Notes: a model not told the origin generated them from the letters alone. A stretch of 41,027 bases of DNA from Candidatus Moraniibacteriota bacterium (GCA_026396275.1 JAPLXC010000010.1:1-41027); one strand, 5' to 3'; numbered from the stretch's first letter, positions 14,597-22,271 are shown. Numbers and translations are program-made.

Positions 14597-15709
14597 TTAT
14601 TTTTTCTTCACGGTAAAACTTTTTGTCTCCTTGTCAATCATTTTCGCTTTTTCCGCTTCTTTTCTAACTTGATAGGGAAGAACGCCTAAAATATTGCGCA
14701 GTGCTATTCCGTCCACCTTTAAAACATCCTCCCACTTGTCCAATGGTTCCAGTATTTCTCTTAATTTTTTCTCGTCGTATTTGTAGGTTTTTCTCAATGC
14801 TCGCATAATTGTCCCGCTTTCGCTGAACACTTGGTCCACCCCTTCACTGTCCATATATTCGGATATCTTTTCCTGCAGTTCTTCTATTTGGGTTTTGAGC
14901 TTTGCGCTTTGAGCTTTTACCTCAATATACTCAACTATATTTCTATTTATTTCCTCCGTATCTGCTTTTCTTAATTCTTTGAATTTATGCTTCCACATCG
15001 GACAGCGTTTCTGGTATCCGCACCAGTCGCAAAGCGGAGAGATTATCGGTTCAAATTTCCCGCTCTCTATGATTTTAATCGTATCCAGAAATAAATTTTC
15101 GCTTTGCTTGAGCTGGTCGAAAGTCCTCTTGGAAGAAAGCTTAACGCCGTGTTTTAAATAATATAAACTGACAGTGATTTTATCGAGATTGTCCATTTCT
15201 TTCGGATAGCGGGAAAGAAAAGCATGGAGATAAATAGAAAGCTGGACATCATTGTCCACTTTTTCCTGCGAGGGCATCTTTTTGGTGGTTTTATAATCAA
15301 TTATTTCATAGCCCGCTTCGGTTTTATCAATCCGGTCAATGATTCCGGAAACAATATGCTCTCCCACTTCAATGGCAAACCGGCTTTCCAGATCAACAAT
15401 ATTGATCTTGGACGGATCATTTTTCTTGTAATAATCCTGGATCATTTGCACTCCCTGCGAAAACGCAGAACGCTCTTCAATTTCGCTCTCAAAAACCTCG
15501 CTATTCCAGTTGCGGGAAAAATAATCCAGTGCCTGTTCAAGAGTGGGGGAAAGGATGCCAGGAGTATGAATAAACTTAAGCGTGGAATGCAAAACCGTCC
15601 CGAAAACCATCTCTTTGGATTTAGGAACTCTGATCTTGTCAATTTCCTGAAATTTGTATTTTAGGGGGCAAGTTTGATAGGTGTCTAATGCTGAATATGA
15701 AATGCGCAT
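14597..15709 (-). CDS. PD-(D/E)XK nuclease, RecB/Cas4-like, probable 4Fe-4S
   Basis: 370 aa from the ATG at 15709 (MRISYSALDTYQTCPLKYKF); an upstream in-frame ATG at 15730 lies in a heptamer repeat. Motifs of the RecB-nuclease/Cas4 family: C14 in TCPLKYKF, GTVLH (His41), GIIDRID (Asp125), YEIIDYKTT (Asp138, Lys140), QLSIYLHA (Gln156), and C227-DW-C230 ... C236-P. The four cysteines are placed as in the iron-sulfur cluster of AddB/Cas4 enzymes. It likely cuts or resects DNA in repair. No cas genes or helicase are adjacent. A heptamer array at 14894-14917 lies inside the coiled C-terminal region, which carries an extra domain of about 130 aa. Confidence 0.88.
   Translation of the reverse strand: MRISYSALDTYQTCPLKYKFQEIDKIRVPKSKEMVFGTVLHSTLKFIHTPGILSPTLEQALDYFSRNWNSEVFESEIEERSAFSQGVQMIQDYYKKNDPSKINIVDLESRFAIEVGEHIVSGIIDRIDKTEAGYEIIDYKTTKKMPSQEKVDNDVQLSIYLHAFLSRYPKEMDNLDKITVSLYYLKHGVKLSSKRTFDQLKQSENLFLDTIKIIESGKFEPIISPLCDWCGYQKRCPMWKHKFKELRKADTEEINRNIVEYIEVKAQSAKLKTQIEELQEKISEYMDSEGVDQVFSESGTIMRALRKTYKYDEKKLREILEPLDKWEDVLKVDGIALRNILGVLPYQVRKEAEKAKMIDKETKSFTVKKK
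14894..14917. repeat. In-frame heptamer array (TTTGAGC ×3) in the Cas4-like gene
   Basis: TTTGAGC, TTTGCGC, TTTGAGC and a partial fourth unit. On the coding strand it gives the peptide KAQSAKLKTQ within a predicted coiled coil. It shares the 7-bp period of the other arrays here. Confidence 0.7.
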
Positions 15710-15714
15710 ATTAG

Positions 15715-15749
15715 AAGTATAAAGTAGCAAGTATAAAGTATCAAGGTAT
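15715..15749. repeat. Intergenic heptamer array (AAGTATA-type ×5)
   Basis: Five 7-bp units, AAGTATA, AAGTAGC, AAGTATA, AAGTATC and AAGGTAT, lie between the divergent Cas4-like and iscS genes, extending into the possible upstream start of the former. Confidence 0.85.
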
Positions 15750-15798
15750 TAAAGGGTTATTGTTTGATTTTTTGTTTTAAAGTAGTAATATTATACAC

Positions 15799-17013
15799 AT
15801 GAAGAAAAAGAGAATTTATTTAGATTATGCCGCCACCACGCCGGTTGATCCGGCGGTTTTGGCCGCGATGAAGCTGTATTTTTCTGAAAAATTTGGCAAT
15901 CCGATGTCTATTCATAGCTTCGGCCAGGAAGCAAAAGAAGCGATTGAGAAAGCCCGCACTCAAGTAGCTAGATTTTTAAATTGCGAGCCGCGGGAAATAA
16001 TTTTTACTTCAGGAGCAACGGAAAGCAATAATTTAGCCATTCGCGGAGTTGTCAAAGCTTATTGGGGCAAATATAAGAGAAAACCACATATTATCACAAC
16101 GCAGTTTGAGCATCATTGCGTTTTGAATACATGTAAGGTCCTGGAAGTAGAGCGCCAAGGCCTAGCTGAAGTTACTTATCTTCCAGTTTATAAAAACGGA
16201 ATTGTAAAAGTTAAGGATGTTAAAAAAGCAATCAGGACGAATACAATTTTGGTTTCAATTATGTACGTCAACAATGAAATCGGAACCGTCCAACCAATTG
16301 CCGAAATCGGAAAGTTAATTCATGAAACACGAAACATGAAACATGAAACAAAATATCCCTTATTTCATACCGATGCCGTTCAGGCAATTAATTATTTTGA
16401 TTGCGATGTTAAAAGATTAAATGTTGATTTGCTTTCGCTCTCGGCTCATAAAATTTACGGCCCAAAAGGAGTCGGCGCGCTATATATCAAAAAGGGGACG
16501 CCAATATCCCAAGTCCAGACGGGCGGAGAGCAGGAATTCAACTTAAGAGCTGGAACGCATAACGTAGCAGGAATGGTCGGATTGGGTGCCGCAATCCAAC
16601 AAGTCAAAAGTCAAAAGTCAAAAGTCAAAAGTATTGTATTGCTTCGCGATTATCTAATAAAAAGAGTGCTGAAAGAAATTCCAAATTCATATCTTAATGG
16701 TTCCTGGGAAAAACGATTGCCCAATAACGCTAATTTTCGGTTTGACAATGTGGAAGGGGAGAGTATCGTGCTGGCGCTGGACGCAGTGGGCATTGCCGCT
16801 TCTACCGGATCAGCTTGCACTTCATCCACTCTGGAACCCTCGCATGTTCTTATGGCCTTAGGACTCCGGCACGAACAGGCCCATGGAAGCTTGCGATTGA
16901 CATTGGGAAAACAAACTACTAAAGAAGAAATTGACCTCACAATTAGTGGACTTAAAGAAATTATCAAAAAACTTCGAACTATATCAGGAGAAATACTAAA
17001 AGAATTCAAGTAA
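15799..17013 (+). CDS. iscS: Cysteine desulfurase (IscS/NifS family)
   Basis: 404 aa. This PLP enzyme removes sulfur from cysteine as a persulfide for Fe-S clusters and tRNA thiolation. Seen: YLDYAATTPVDP, FTSGATESNN, the EHH region (His106), the PLP lysine Lys218 in SAHKIYGPKG, and the catalytic Cys340 in TGSACTSSTLEPSHVL. Two heptamer arrays are translated in frame, giving HETRNMKHETK (residues 175-185) and QVKSQKSKVKS (268-278). Both fall where surface loops are expected, and all catalytic residues remain. No SD; TATTAT ends 4 nt before the ATG, so the mRNA may be nearly leaderless. The scaffold gene iscU lies 0.8 kb downstream past a diguanylate cyclase unit. Confidence 0.96.
   Translation: MKKKRIYLDYAATTPVDPAVLAAMKLYFSEKFGNPMSIHSFGQEAKEAIEKARTQVARFLNCEPREIIFTSGATESNNLAIRGVVKAYWGKYKRKPHIITTQFEHHCVLNTCKVLEVERQGLAEVTYLPVYKNGIVKVKDVKKAIRTNTILVSIMYVNNEIGTVQPIAEIGKLIHETRNMKHETKYPLFHTDAVQAINYFDCDVKRLNVDLLSLSAHKIYGPKGVGALYIKKGTPISQVQTGGEQEFNLRAGTHNVAGMVGLGAAIQQVKSQKSKVKSIVLLRDYLIKRVLKEIPNSYLNGSWEKRLPNNANFRFDNVEGESIVLALDAVGIAASTGSACTSSTLEPSHVLMALGLRHEQAHGSLRLTLGKQTTKEEIDLTISGLKEIIKKLRTISGEILKEFK
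16321..16350. repeat. In-frame heptamer array (CATGAAA ×4) in iscS
   Basis: CATGAAA, CACGAAA, CATGAAA, CATGAAA and a partial unit, translated as HETRNMKHETK within iscS just before the segment YPLFHTDAVQ. Confidence 0.9.
16601..16632. repeat. In-frame heptamer array (AAGTCAA ×4.5) in iscS
   Basis: Four perfect AAGTCAA units plus AAGT, translated as QVKSQKSKVKS in the region joining the large and small domains of IscS. Confidence 0.95.
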
Positions 17014-17032
17014 TTTACCTCTAGTGCAAAAC

Positions 17033-17061
17033 TTGCCAAAATAATAAACTTGTGCTATACT
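17033..17061 (+). promoter_or_regulatory. Promoter of the diguanylate cyclase gene
   Basis: TTGCCA (17033-17038), a 17-bp spacer and TATACT (17056-17061) with an extended TGn. The predicted transcript starts near 17068, about 42 nt before the TTG start codon. Confidence 0.85.
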
Positions 17062-17109
17062 AAGTCCTTCTGGAAAAACAAACAAAGGAAAAAGAAAGGA
17101 GTAAGTACC

Positions 17110-17721
17110 TTGAAATCGAAATTTACGTTCAAAGAGAAAATTTACCATTTAAAGGGAAAAATTCGCGAGCTCAATAAAGAATTAAAGAATCGAGATAGAA
17201 AGATAAAAAAGCTGGAAAGTGAGGTAAATAAGGATGATCTTACACGCATATACAGCCGAAAGAGAATACTTGAAGAGCTATCATATTTGATAAATTTATA
17301 TGATAGAAATCACCTTCCATTCACAAGTATACTGTTCGATATTGACGATTTTAAAGACGTAAATGTTGTGGGTCTTGTTATTGGAGACAAGCTTCTTAAG
17401 CATTTGTCAATGCTTATAAAAAGATACTTACGCAAAACTGATAAGCTTGGACGCCTAGGAGGTGACGAATTTCTCATTCTGCTTCCTGGCACAAAAATCG
17501 CTAATGCCAAAGAGTTCGCGGAGAGAATAAGAAATAAAGTTGAAAGCCACACTTTTAACTTTAAAAACAGTGACAAAATCAAAGTAACAATCAGCGGAGG
17601 ATTAGTTCAATACAATGGGGAATATAAAGATCCAATCGAGTTACTAAGAAGAGCTGATGTTGGCCTTCGCGAGTCAAAGAAAAACGGAAAAAATCAATTC
17701 AATATTTTTCCAGAAGATTAA
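17110..17721 (+). CDS. Diguanylate cyclase (GGDEF domain) with I-site
   Basis: 203 aa from TTG 17110, chosen because AAGGAG lies 8 nt upstream; a longer frame from 17050 would overlap the promoter. The N-terminus is a charged coiled coil (residues about 8-40) and the rest is one GGDEF domain: FDIDDFKDVN, GD at 92-93, GRLGGDEFLILLPG (GGDEF 117-121). RKTD (108-111) lies exactly five residues before GGDEF, the position of the product-inhibition I-site. The usual ND..GH stretch is altered (NVVGL), but the guanine-contacting Asn and Asp are kept. It should make c-di-GMP in the cytoplasm. It stands between iscS and iscU as a separate promoter-gene-terminator unit. Confidence 0.92.
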   Translation: MKSKFTFKEKIYHLKGKIRELNKELKNRDRKIKKLESEVNKDDLTRIYSRKRILEELSYLINLYDRNHLPFTSILFDIDDFKDVNVVGLVIGDKLLKHLSMLIKRYLRKTDKLGRLGGDEFLILLPGTKIANAKEFAERIRNKVESHTFNFKNSDKIKVTISGGLVQYNGEYKDPIELLRRADVGLRESKKNGKNQFNIFPED

Positions 17722-17760
17722 GCGGAAAGACACTTATTAAGGTCTTTCCGCTATTTTATT
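17721..17760 (+). terminator. Terminator of the diguanylate cyclase gene
   Basis: A perfect 11-bp stem AGCGGAAAGAC (17721-17731) / GTCTTTCCGCT (17742-17752), 10-nt loop, followed by ATTTTATTT. It begins at the last base of the stop codon. Confidence 0.92.
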
Positions 17761-17789
17761 TGCAAAAATAAATTACTTATGCTTATAAT
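17760..17789 (+). promoter_or_regulatory. Promoter of iscU
   Basis: TTGCAA (17760-17765), an 18-bp spacer and TATAAT (17784-17789), directly behind the upstream terminator. The leader would be about 24 nt, without SD. Confidence 0.7.
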
Positions 17790-17819
17790 TATTTATAATT
17801 AAAAAATAATTTTTGTAAT

Positions 17820-18209
17820 ATGCAATATTCAAAAAAAGTGCTGGAGCATTTTATGCAACCGCACAATCTGGGAAAAATAGAAAATCCCGACGGCGTCGGA
17901 ACGGTCGGCAATCCCGTTTGCGGAGACATTATGCGCATTTATATTAAGGTGGCTAAAAACAAAAAGGGCGAAGAGATTATTAAAGATATAAAGTTTGAAA
18001 CGTTGGGCTGCGGAGCAGCGATAGCTACTTCCTCAATGGTAACGGATCTGGCGAAAGGCAAAAAATTAAACGAGGCAATGAGAATCACTAGGGGAGACGT
18101 AGCCGAAAATCTGGAGGGCCTTCCGCCAATTAAGATGCACTGCAGCAATTTAGCGGCTGAGGCGTTGCACAAAGCTATTGAAGAATATCAGAAGAAATCT
18201 AAAAAATAA
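17820..18209 (+). CDS. iscU: Fe-S cluster assembly scaffold protein (IscU/NifU N-terminal family)
   Basis: 129 aa. It accepts sulfur from IscS and iron to build 2Fe-2S clusters. The three ligand cysteines are in place: Cys34 in GNPVCGD (with Asp36), Cys64 in TLGCGAAIA, and Cys108 in KMHCSNLA. The chain is short, like the IscU/NifU-N type, without the SufU insertion. No SD. It follows its own promoter, so despite the nearby iscS the pair is not a simple operon here. The M23 peptidase gene begins 13 nt after the stop and is probably cotranscribed. Confidence 0.96.
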   Translation: MQYSKKVLEHFMQPHNLGKIENPDGVGTVGNPVCGDIMRIYIKVAKNKKGEEIIKDIKFETLGCGAAIATSSMVTDLAKGKKLNEAMRITRGDVAENLEGLPPIKMHCSNLAAEALHKAIEEYQKKSKK

Positions 18210-18222
18210 CTCCCGCAATGTT

Positions 18223-18768
18223 ATGTTATATCGCCACACTTCAAAAGTCAGATTTCCTCTTGATGATGCTGGTAATATTGCATTAAGATTCAAACAAAGA
18301 AATTTTTACGATAAAAAAGATTGGGGACTTCATTTAGGGACTGATATTCCCGTCAAATCCGAGACAGAAGTTTATTCAATTGGAAACGGAATAATTGTTT
18401 ATTCCAAACTCCATCCCGCTAAATTTTCCGAAAAAGGAAAAATTGCCAAAAGAAACTGGGGCGGGATAATAATCATCGCTCATAAAAGTCCAAAAAGCGG
18501 AAAAATTTTTTATTCTCTTTACGGACATTTGGGAAAACGCCTCGTCAAAAGCGGCGATAGGGTAAAAATAGGGGACACAATAGGAAGGATCGGGAAAGCG
18601 ATGAGTACTTCCAATGGAGGATGGGAAGAAGAACATTTGCACTTTTCAATTTATACCGGACCGTTTGAAAATAAAATTTTACCGGGATATTATCGGGAGG
18701 GTGAAAAGAGAACAAAACTAAATTATTGGAAAGATCCAATAATCTTCATAAAGAACTATTTAAAATAA
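18223..18768 (+). CDS. M23 family (LytM-type) metallopeptidase, short form
   Basis: 181 aa from ATG 18223 (MLYRHTSKVRFPL), placed after the iscU stop; a longer frame would overlap iscU. The zinc site is complete: His37 and Asp41 in GLHLGTD, His140 in HLHFSIY, with the catalytic His102 (YGHL) and His138. Such enzymes cut peptide cross-bridges in peptidoglycan. No signal peptide or membrane helix is visible, which is odd for a cell-wall enzyme: either export is non-classical, the protein acts inside, or the true start was missed. Followed by a hairpin terminator. Confidence 0.9.
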   Translation: MLYRHTSKVRFPLDDAGNIALRFKQRNFYDKKDWGLHLGTDIPVKSETEVYSIGNGIIVYSKLHPAKFSEKGKIAKRNWGGIIIIAHKSPKSGKIFYSLYGHLGKRLVKSGDRVKIGDTIGRIGKAMSTSNGGWEEEHLHFSIYTGPFENKILPGYYREGEKRTKLNYWKDPIIFIKNYLK

Positions 18769-18770
18769 AC

Positions 18771-18815
18771 AGCCACTCACTGGCAGGGAAGAAGGGCCAA
18801 AGAGTGGCTTCTTAA
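18771..18815 (+). terminator. Hairpin terminator after the M23 gene
   Basis: AGCCACTC (18771-18778) / GAGTGGCT (18802-18809) with an inner TGGC/GCCA helix, followed by TCTTAAT. The U-tract is weak but the stem is strong. Confidence 0.65.
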
Positions 18816-18820
18816 TATAG

Positions 18821-18855
18821 CTAGGACGTCGTACAATGAAAGATGGACGACCTAG
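18821..18855. other. Dyad overlapping the homing-endonuclease stop codon
   Basis: CTAGGACGTC (18821-18830) and GACGACCTAG (18846-18855) pair over 9 of 10 positions (A-A mismatch). There is no T-tract on either side. It could be a weak terminator for the endonuclease gene or a trace of its insertion or target site; neither is shown. Confidence 0.5.
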
Positions 18856-19340
18856 TATTTAAAATTTCTCCTAAGAGAACCACTTTTGTACTTAAGCATC
18901 TTGTTTCTTATTACTTTTAATCTATTAATATCATCGGTGTTCCAATGATTCCAAGTGAAGCCCTTTTTGCCAATTGACACATTTATCTTTTTCATTTTGT
19001 TCTTATCGATAATTAAAACTGCCTCTTTCCATAATTCAAAGTCGTTTCTTTTCTTTCCAATTAATTTAAATTTGTCAAAGAAAGGAATTATCACTTTAAC
19101 AAGATCATCATTGTTGGAAATTTGATATCTTACAAAGCTCCTTGTATATGATATACCGCCACAGTTGAAATAATTTCTAATACGGGTCAGGATATTAACA
19201 TCATCATCTCTTAATAAAATTGAAAAGCCAGATTTCCAGTATAAATATTTTCCCTTGTCTTTTCTTAGCGTTAACGAAAAGCATCCTTCTCCATCGACAA
19301 AGCCAGCAATATATTCCCCAGTAATTTTCTTTTTATCCAT
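18852..19340 (-). CDS. LAGLIDADG homing endonuclease, free-standing
   Basis: 162 aa with one LAGLIDADG motif (GEYIAGFVDGEGCFSL, about residues 8-23), so it should act as a homodimer. The remainder (RNYFNCGGISYTRSFVRYQIS, then KRNDFELWKEAVLII) matches the compact fold of single-motif enzymes, and the acidic DGEG end of the motif is kept. These enzymes cut long target sites to spread their own gene. Here it lies in the gap between the C39 peptidase gene (17 nt upstream, same strand) and the M23 gene, and no intron or intein host is visible. No SD. Codon use is AT-rich. Mobility or recent arrival is likely but inferred. Confidence 0.9.
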   Translation of the reverse strand: MDKKKITGEYIAGFVDGEGCFSLTLRKDKGKYLYWKSGFSILLRDDDVNILTRIRNYFNCGGISYTRSFVRYQISNNDDLVKVIIPFFDKFKLIGKKRNDFELWKEAVLIIDKNKMKKINVSIGKKGFTWNHWNTDDINRLKVIRNKMLKYKSGSLRRNFKY

Positions 19341-19357
19341 GTTTTAATTTTATTATT

Positions 19358-20701
19358 TTACTTCCTACTATAAAGTATCATTTGATCAATTGAATTTTTT
19401 GACACCGAAGTCCCGTAAAGTTTGGAAAGAAGTTTTATGGTTGAGTTTAAGTAAATGTTTGCTCCCCAATAAGGATCGTGTACCACGTAACGCCCATCTT
19501 TGTTCTTGTGATGAATGACCACGTAGTGGCCGGCGTTTCCTCTGGCTCGCACAAAAACAACCACCGGATTGCCTTTGGCCAGTTCCTTGTCAACCACGCT
19601 CCAATTGATATTGCCGTGGCTGTGGCCGTAGGTCGAACTTAAAACAATTTTGCTTCCCGACCACGAAAGCGGCCAGACAATAAGATCTTTATAATAAATG
19701 GGCTGTTTGGCTAGCGACTGGGGCGAAATTCGCGAACCATGATAAGTAAAAATCATCGCTACGGAACTTACTGCGCACCCATAGTCCTTCATTTTGCTGT
19801 TGGAAATTCCGATAATATCATTTTTCCAGCGCGAGTCCTTTTGGGAATAATACCAGCTGGTGGATGCCAGTCCCGCCGTTGGTCTCTCTAGAGCGGCAAA
19901 AAGGGCATCAATTTCAGTGGTATTAGCCGCGTAACGCTCATCGATATCTCCCAGCAGTTCTTTCTTCTGCTCCTCCACTCTGGAAAGAAGATCCTGATAA
20001 CGATTTTCCTCACCCTGCGTTTGGGTAATTAAGATTTCTTTTTGGGCTTTACTACTGTCTAAAAGAGACATTTTTTCTTCCATTTTATATTGAAGGTCCA
20101 TTACTTCTTTCTTTTTATCCTCAAAGGATTTTTTCTCATTTTCCAAATCAGTTTTCAGCGCCTGGATGGTATCCAGCATACTTTTTATTCCGTCCCCTAT
20201 TTGAGTAATTCGGTCAGACCTTACCATAAACCGGGACAATTCATTTTCACTAAGAAGGATGGAAACAAGCGCTTGCTGGTTATATTCATAGTATGTTTGA
20301 ATCAGTTCGGCCAGTATTTTCTTCTGCGCTTTCACCGCATCTTCCTTTTCTTCTATTTGAACGCGCAGTTGTTCAATTTGGCTGTTAAATATCTCTATTT
20401 TTTCCTTGTTAAGCTCGGTTTCTGCTTCCAATTGGCTAATTTCAGCTTCCATGATGGAAATTTGATTGCCAAGAGTCGTTTGCTGCTTTCTTTTTATATC
20501 GATAATCTGCTGATAAATTTTGGCTTTTTCTTCCAATTCTTTAATCTTTTTGGCTATATCTGATTCAGATTGTTTCTCCTGAGTGAGATTTGTGATGCTG
20601 TCATTATCCCCGTGGCTCCTTTTTCCCCAGCAGAAAATCAGCGCGAAAATACATATTCCCAGAATAATGATTTTTTTGTTTATTTTTATTTGTCCAGCCA
20701 T
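19358..20701 (-). CDS. Secreted coiled-coil protein with C-terminal C39-like peptidase domain
   Basis: 447 aa. An N-terminal membrane or signal segment (about residues 10-25) is followed by a long coiled coil (about 45-265) resembling the N-terminal region of CwlO/EnvC-type cell-wall proteins. A papain-like C39 domain follows: Cys309 in DYGCAVSSVAM, His392 in GHYVVIHH, Asp409 in VHDPYWG. WYYSQKDSRW opens the domain as in other C39-like proteins. It probably cleaves peptides or peptidoglycan stems outside the membrane, with the coiled coil as regulator or divisome contact. The homing endonuclease gene follows by 17 nt. The catalytic triad is complete. Confidence 0.87.
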   Translation of the reverse strand: MAGQIKINKKIIILGICIFALIFCWGKRSHGDNDSITNLTQEKQSESDIAKKIKELEEKAKIYQQIIDIKRKQQTTLGNQISIMEAEISQLEAETELNKEKIEIFNSQIEQLRVQIEEKEDAVKAQKKILAELIQTYYEYNQQALVSILLSENELSRFMVRSDRITQIGDGIKSMLDTIQALKTDLENEKKSFEDKKKEVMDLQYKMEEKMSLLDSSKAQKEILITQTQGEENRYQDLLSRVEEQKKELLGDIDERYAANTTEIDALFAALERPTAGLASTSWYYSQKDSRWKNDIIGISNSKMKDYGCAVSSVAMIFTYHGSRISPQSLAKQPIYYKDLIVWPLSWSGSKIVLSSTYGHSHGNINWSVVDKELAKGNPVVVFVRARGNAGHYVVIHHKNKDGRYVVHDPYWGANIYLNSTIKLLSKLYGTSVSKNSIDQMILYSRK

Positions 20702-20727
20702 AAAAGCGAAGCTAAAAAAACTACAAA

Positions 20728-22263
20728 CTACAAAATATCTATTGCCTGCTTTAATCTTTTTAGTGTTTCATCCTTGCCTAAAACCCAGGCGATTTCAAAA
20801 GGCGGAGGAGATTTTTTCTCGCCCGTTAAAGAAACGCGAAGAGGCCAAAGAAGCTCTCCGCGCTTTTCTCCGGCCGCCTCCAATAATATTTTTTCTAAAT
20901 TTTCTTTAGTCCAATCAGCTTCTGAAATATTTTCTGAAATATTTTTTGATTTTTCTAACGAATTTTTTAATTCTTCATCACTCATATTTTTCCAGCGCAA
21001 AAGTTCTTTATCATACTCAACATCCTCAAAGAAAAATCGATCGTTCTCCCCTACTCCGGCAAGGTTTGCCAGTCGTTCTTGTTCAACTGCCAATACTTTT
21101 CGGAGATATTCTTCTGATTTTTTTTCCGGCAGCGCGTTGTTGTAAAAATCTTTTCTCTTGAAAAATTCCAGCGATTCTTGATAAAGTTCGGAAATTGTTA
21201 ATTTTTTAATGTATTGAGAGTTTATCCAGTCCAGTTTTTTCAAATCAAAAATTGCTCCGGCTTTGTGAACTTTTTTCAATTCGAACTCTTTAACAAGTTC
21301 ATTGAGAGAAAAAAATTCTTTTGTGCTTCCTTTGCCCGGATTCCAGCCCAAAAGCGCCACGAAATTAATGATTGCCTCCCTGAGATACCCTTTTTGAATG
21401 TAGTCCTCAACGCTAACATCCCCCTGTCTCTTGGATAACTTTGTCCGATCAGGATTTAAAAGCAGCGGCAAATGGGCAAATTTAGGCGGTTCCCAGCCAA
21501 ACGTTTGATAAAGCAAAATATGCTTGGGAGTGCTGGGAAGCCATTCCTCACCGCGGATTACATGAGTAATTTTCATTAAATGATCATCCACTACGCCGGC
21601 TAAATGATAAGTGGGATATCCGTCGGATTTCAGCAGTACTTGGTCGTCAATCGTTCCGGTTTCAAATTTTACGGCTCCCCGGATGATGTCGGAAAATTCC
21701 AGGGTCTCGCCGGGGTCAATTTTCAGCCGGATCGTGCGCGGACAATTGTTTTTTAAATTTTTATTTATTTCTTCCTGAGTTAAATTCTTCAGGCAATATT
21801 TGTCATACATCGGCGCTTGCTTTGCGGCAATCTGGTCTTTTCTCATTTGATCCAGCCGCTCGGGTGTGCAAAAACAATAATATGCTTTTTCTTCCTTAAC
21901 TAGCTGTTCAGCGTATTTCTGATAGATATCTAGGCGTTCCGACTGGATGTATGGTCCGTACTCCCCTATTTCGGCAATTCCTGGATAATTTTTCGATTCA
22001 ATAAATTTGGAATTTGGAATTTGGAATTTGGAATTTTTTAAGTATGTTCCTTCATCATAATCAAGTCCCGCCCACTGCAAAGATTTTATTAAATTCTCTA
22101 CCGATTTCTTGACATGCCGTTTCTGGTCAGTATCCTCAATGCGCAGAATAAAAGTTCCGTTATTCTTTTTGGCAAACAAATAATTATATAAGGCACTGCG
22201 AAGCCCCCCAATATGCAAATATCCGGTTGGCGAAGGTGCGAATCTGACACGAATTTTATTCAT
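20728..22263 (-). CDS. gltX: Glutamyl-tRNA synthetase
   Basis: 511 aa class I synthetase. It charges tRNA-Glu (and perhaps tRNA-Gln, if GatCAB exists). HIGH-type motif HIGG (17-20), ERLDIYQKYAE, a zinc-site-like set Cys130-x-Cys132 ... Tyr153/Cys157, DGYPTYHLAGVVDD, and KLSKR (275-279). The C-terminal anticodon-binding domain is shortish. An in-frame insert at residues 75-98, partly made by a CCAAATT heptamer array, sits between DYDEG and EYGPYIQSERL where other GltX proteins are only a few residues long. A 12-bp unit is also tandemly repeated at about 20920-20945. No SD. Confidence 0.96.
   Translation of the reverse strand: MNKIRVRFAPSPTGYLHIGGLRSALYNYLFAKKNNGTFILRIEDTDQKRHVKKSVENLIKSLQWAGLDYDEGTYLKNSKFQIPNSKFIESKNYPGIAEIGEYGPYIQSERLDIYQKYAEQLVKEEKAYYCFCTPERLDQMRKDQIAAKQAPMYDKYCLKNLTQEEINKNLKNNCPRTIRLKIDPGETLEFSDIIRGAVKFETGTIDDQVLLKSDGYPTYHLAGVVDDHLMKITHVIRGEEWLPSTPKHILLYQTFGWEPPKFAHLPLLLNPDRTKLSKRQGDVSVEDYIQKGYLREAIINFVALLGWNPGKGSTKEFFSLNELVKEFELKKVHKAGAIFDLKKLDWINSQYIKKLTISELYQESLEFFKRKDFYNNALPEKKSEEYLRKVLAVEQERLANLAGVGENDRFFFEDVEYDKELLRWKNMSDEELKNSLEKSKNISENISEADWTKENLEKILLEAAGEKRGELLWPLRVSLTGEKKSPPPFEIAWVLGKDETLKRLKQAIDIL
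22004..22036. repeat. In-frame heptamer array (AATTTGG ×4.7) in gltX
   Basis: Four perfect AATTTGG units plus AATTT; on the coding strand CCAAATT repeats give KNSKFQIPNSKF in the catalytic domain of GltX. Confidence 0.95.
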
Positions 22264-22271
22264 TTAAATAT

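Noticed and set aside
14597-15709. Genuine Cas4 of a CRISPR system
   Set aside because: The protein is much longer than Cas4 and has an added C-terminal coiled domain; no repeat array or cas1/cas2 is present. RecB-type repair nuclease is safer.
16321-16632. CRISPR-like repeats
   Set aside because: Units are 7 bp, tandem without spacers, and lie inside a reading frame; no cas genes are near the Cas4-like nuclease or elsewhere in the window.
18852-19340. Group I intron or intein hosting the LAGLIDADG gene
   Set aside because: The flanking genes are complete and separate; no split gene or intron core was found on either side.
20570-21145. 191-aa open frame on the + strand
   Set aside because: Antisense to the gltX C-terminus and the C39 gene start; serine/phenylalanine-rich composition typical of a shadow of lysine/glutamate-rich coding sequence.
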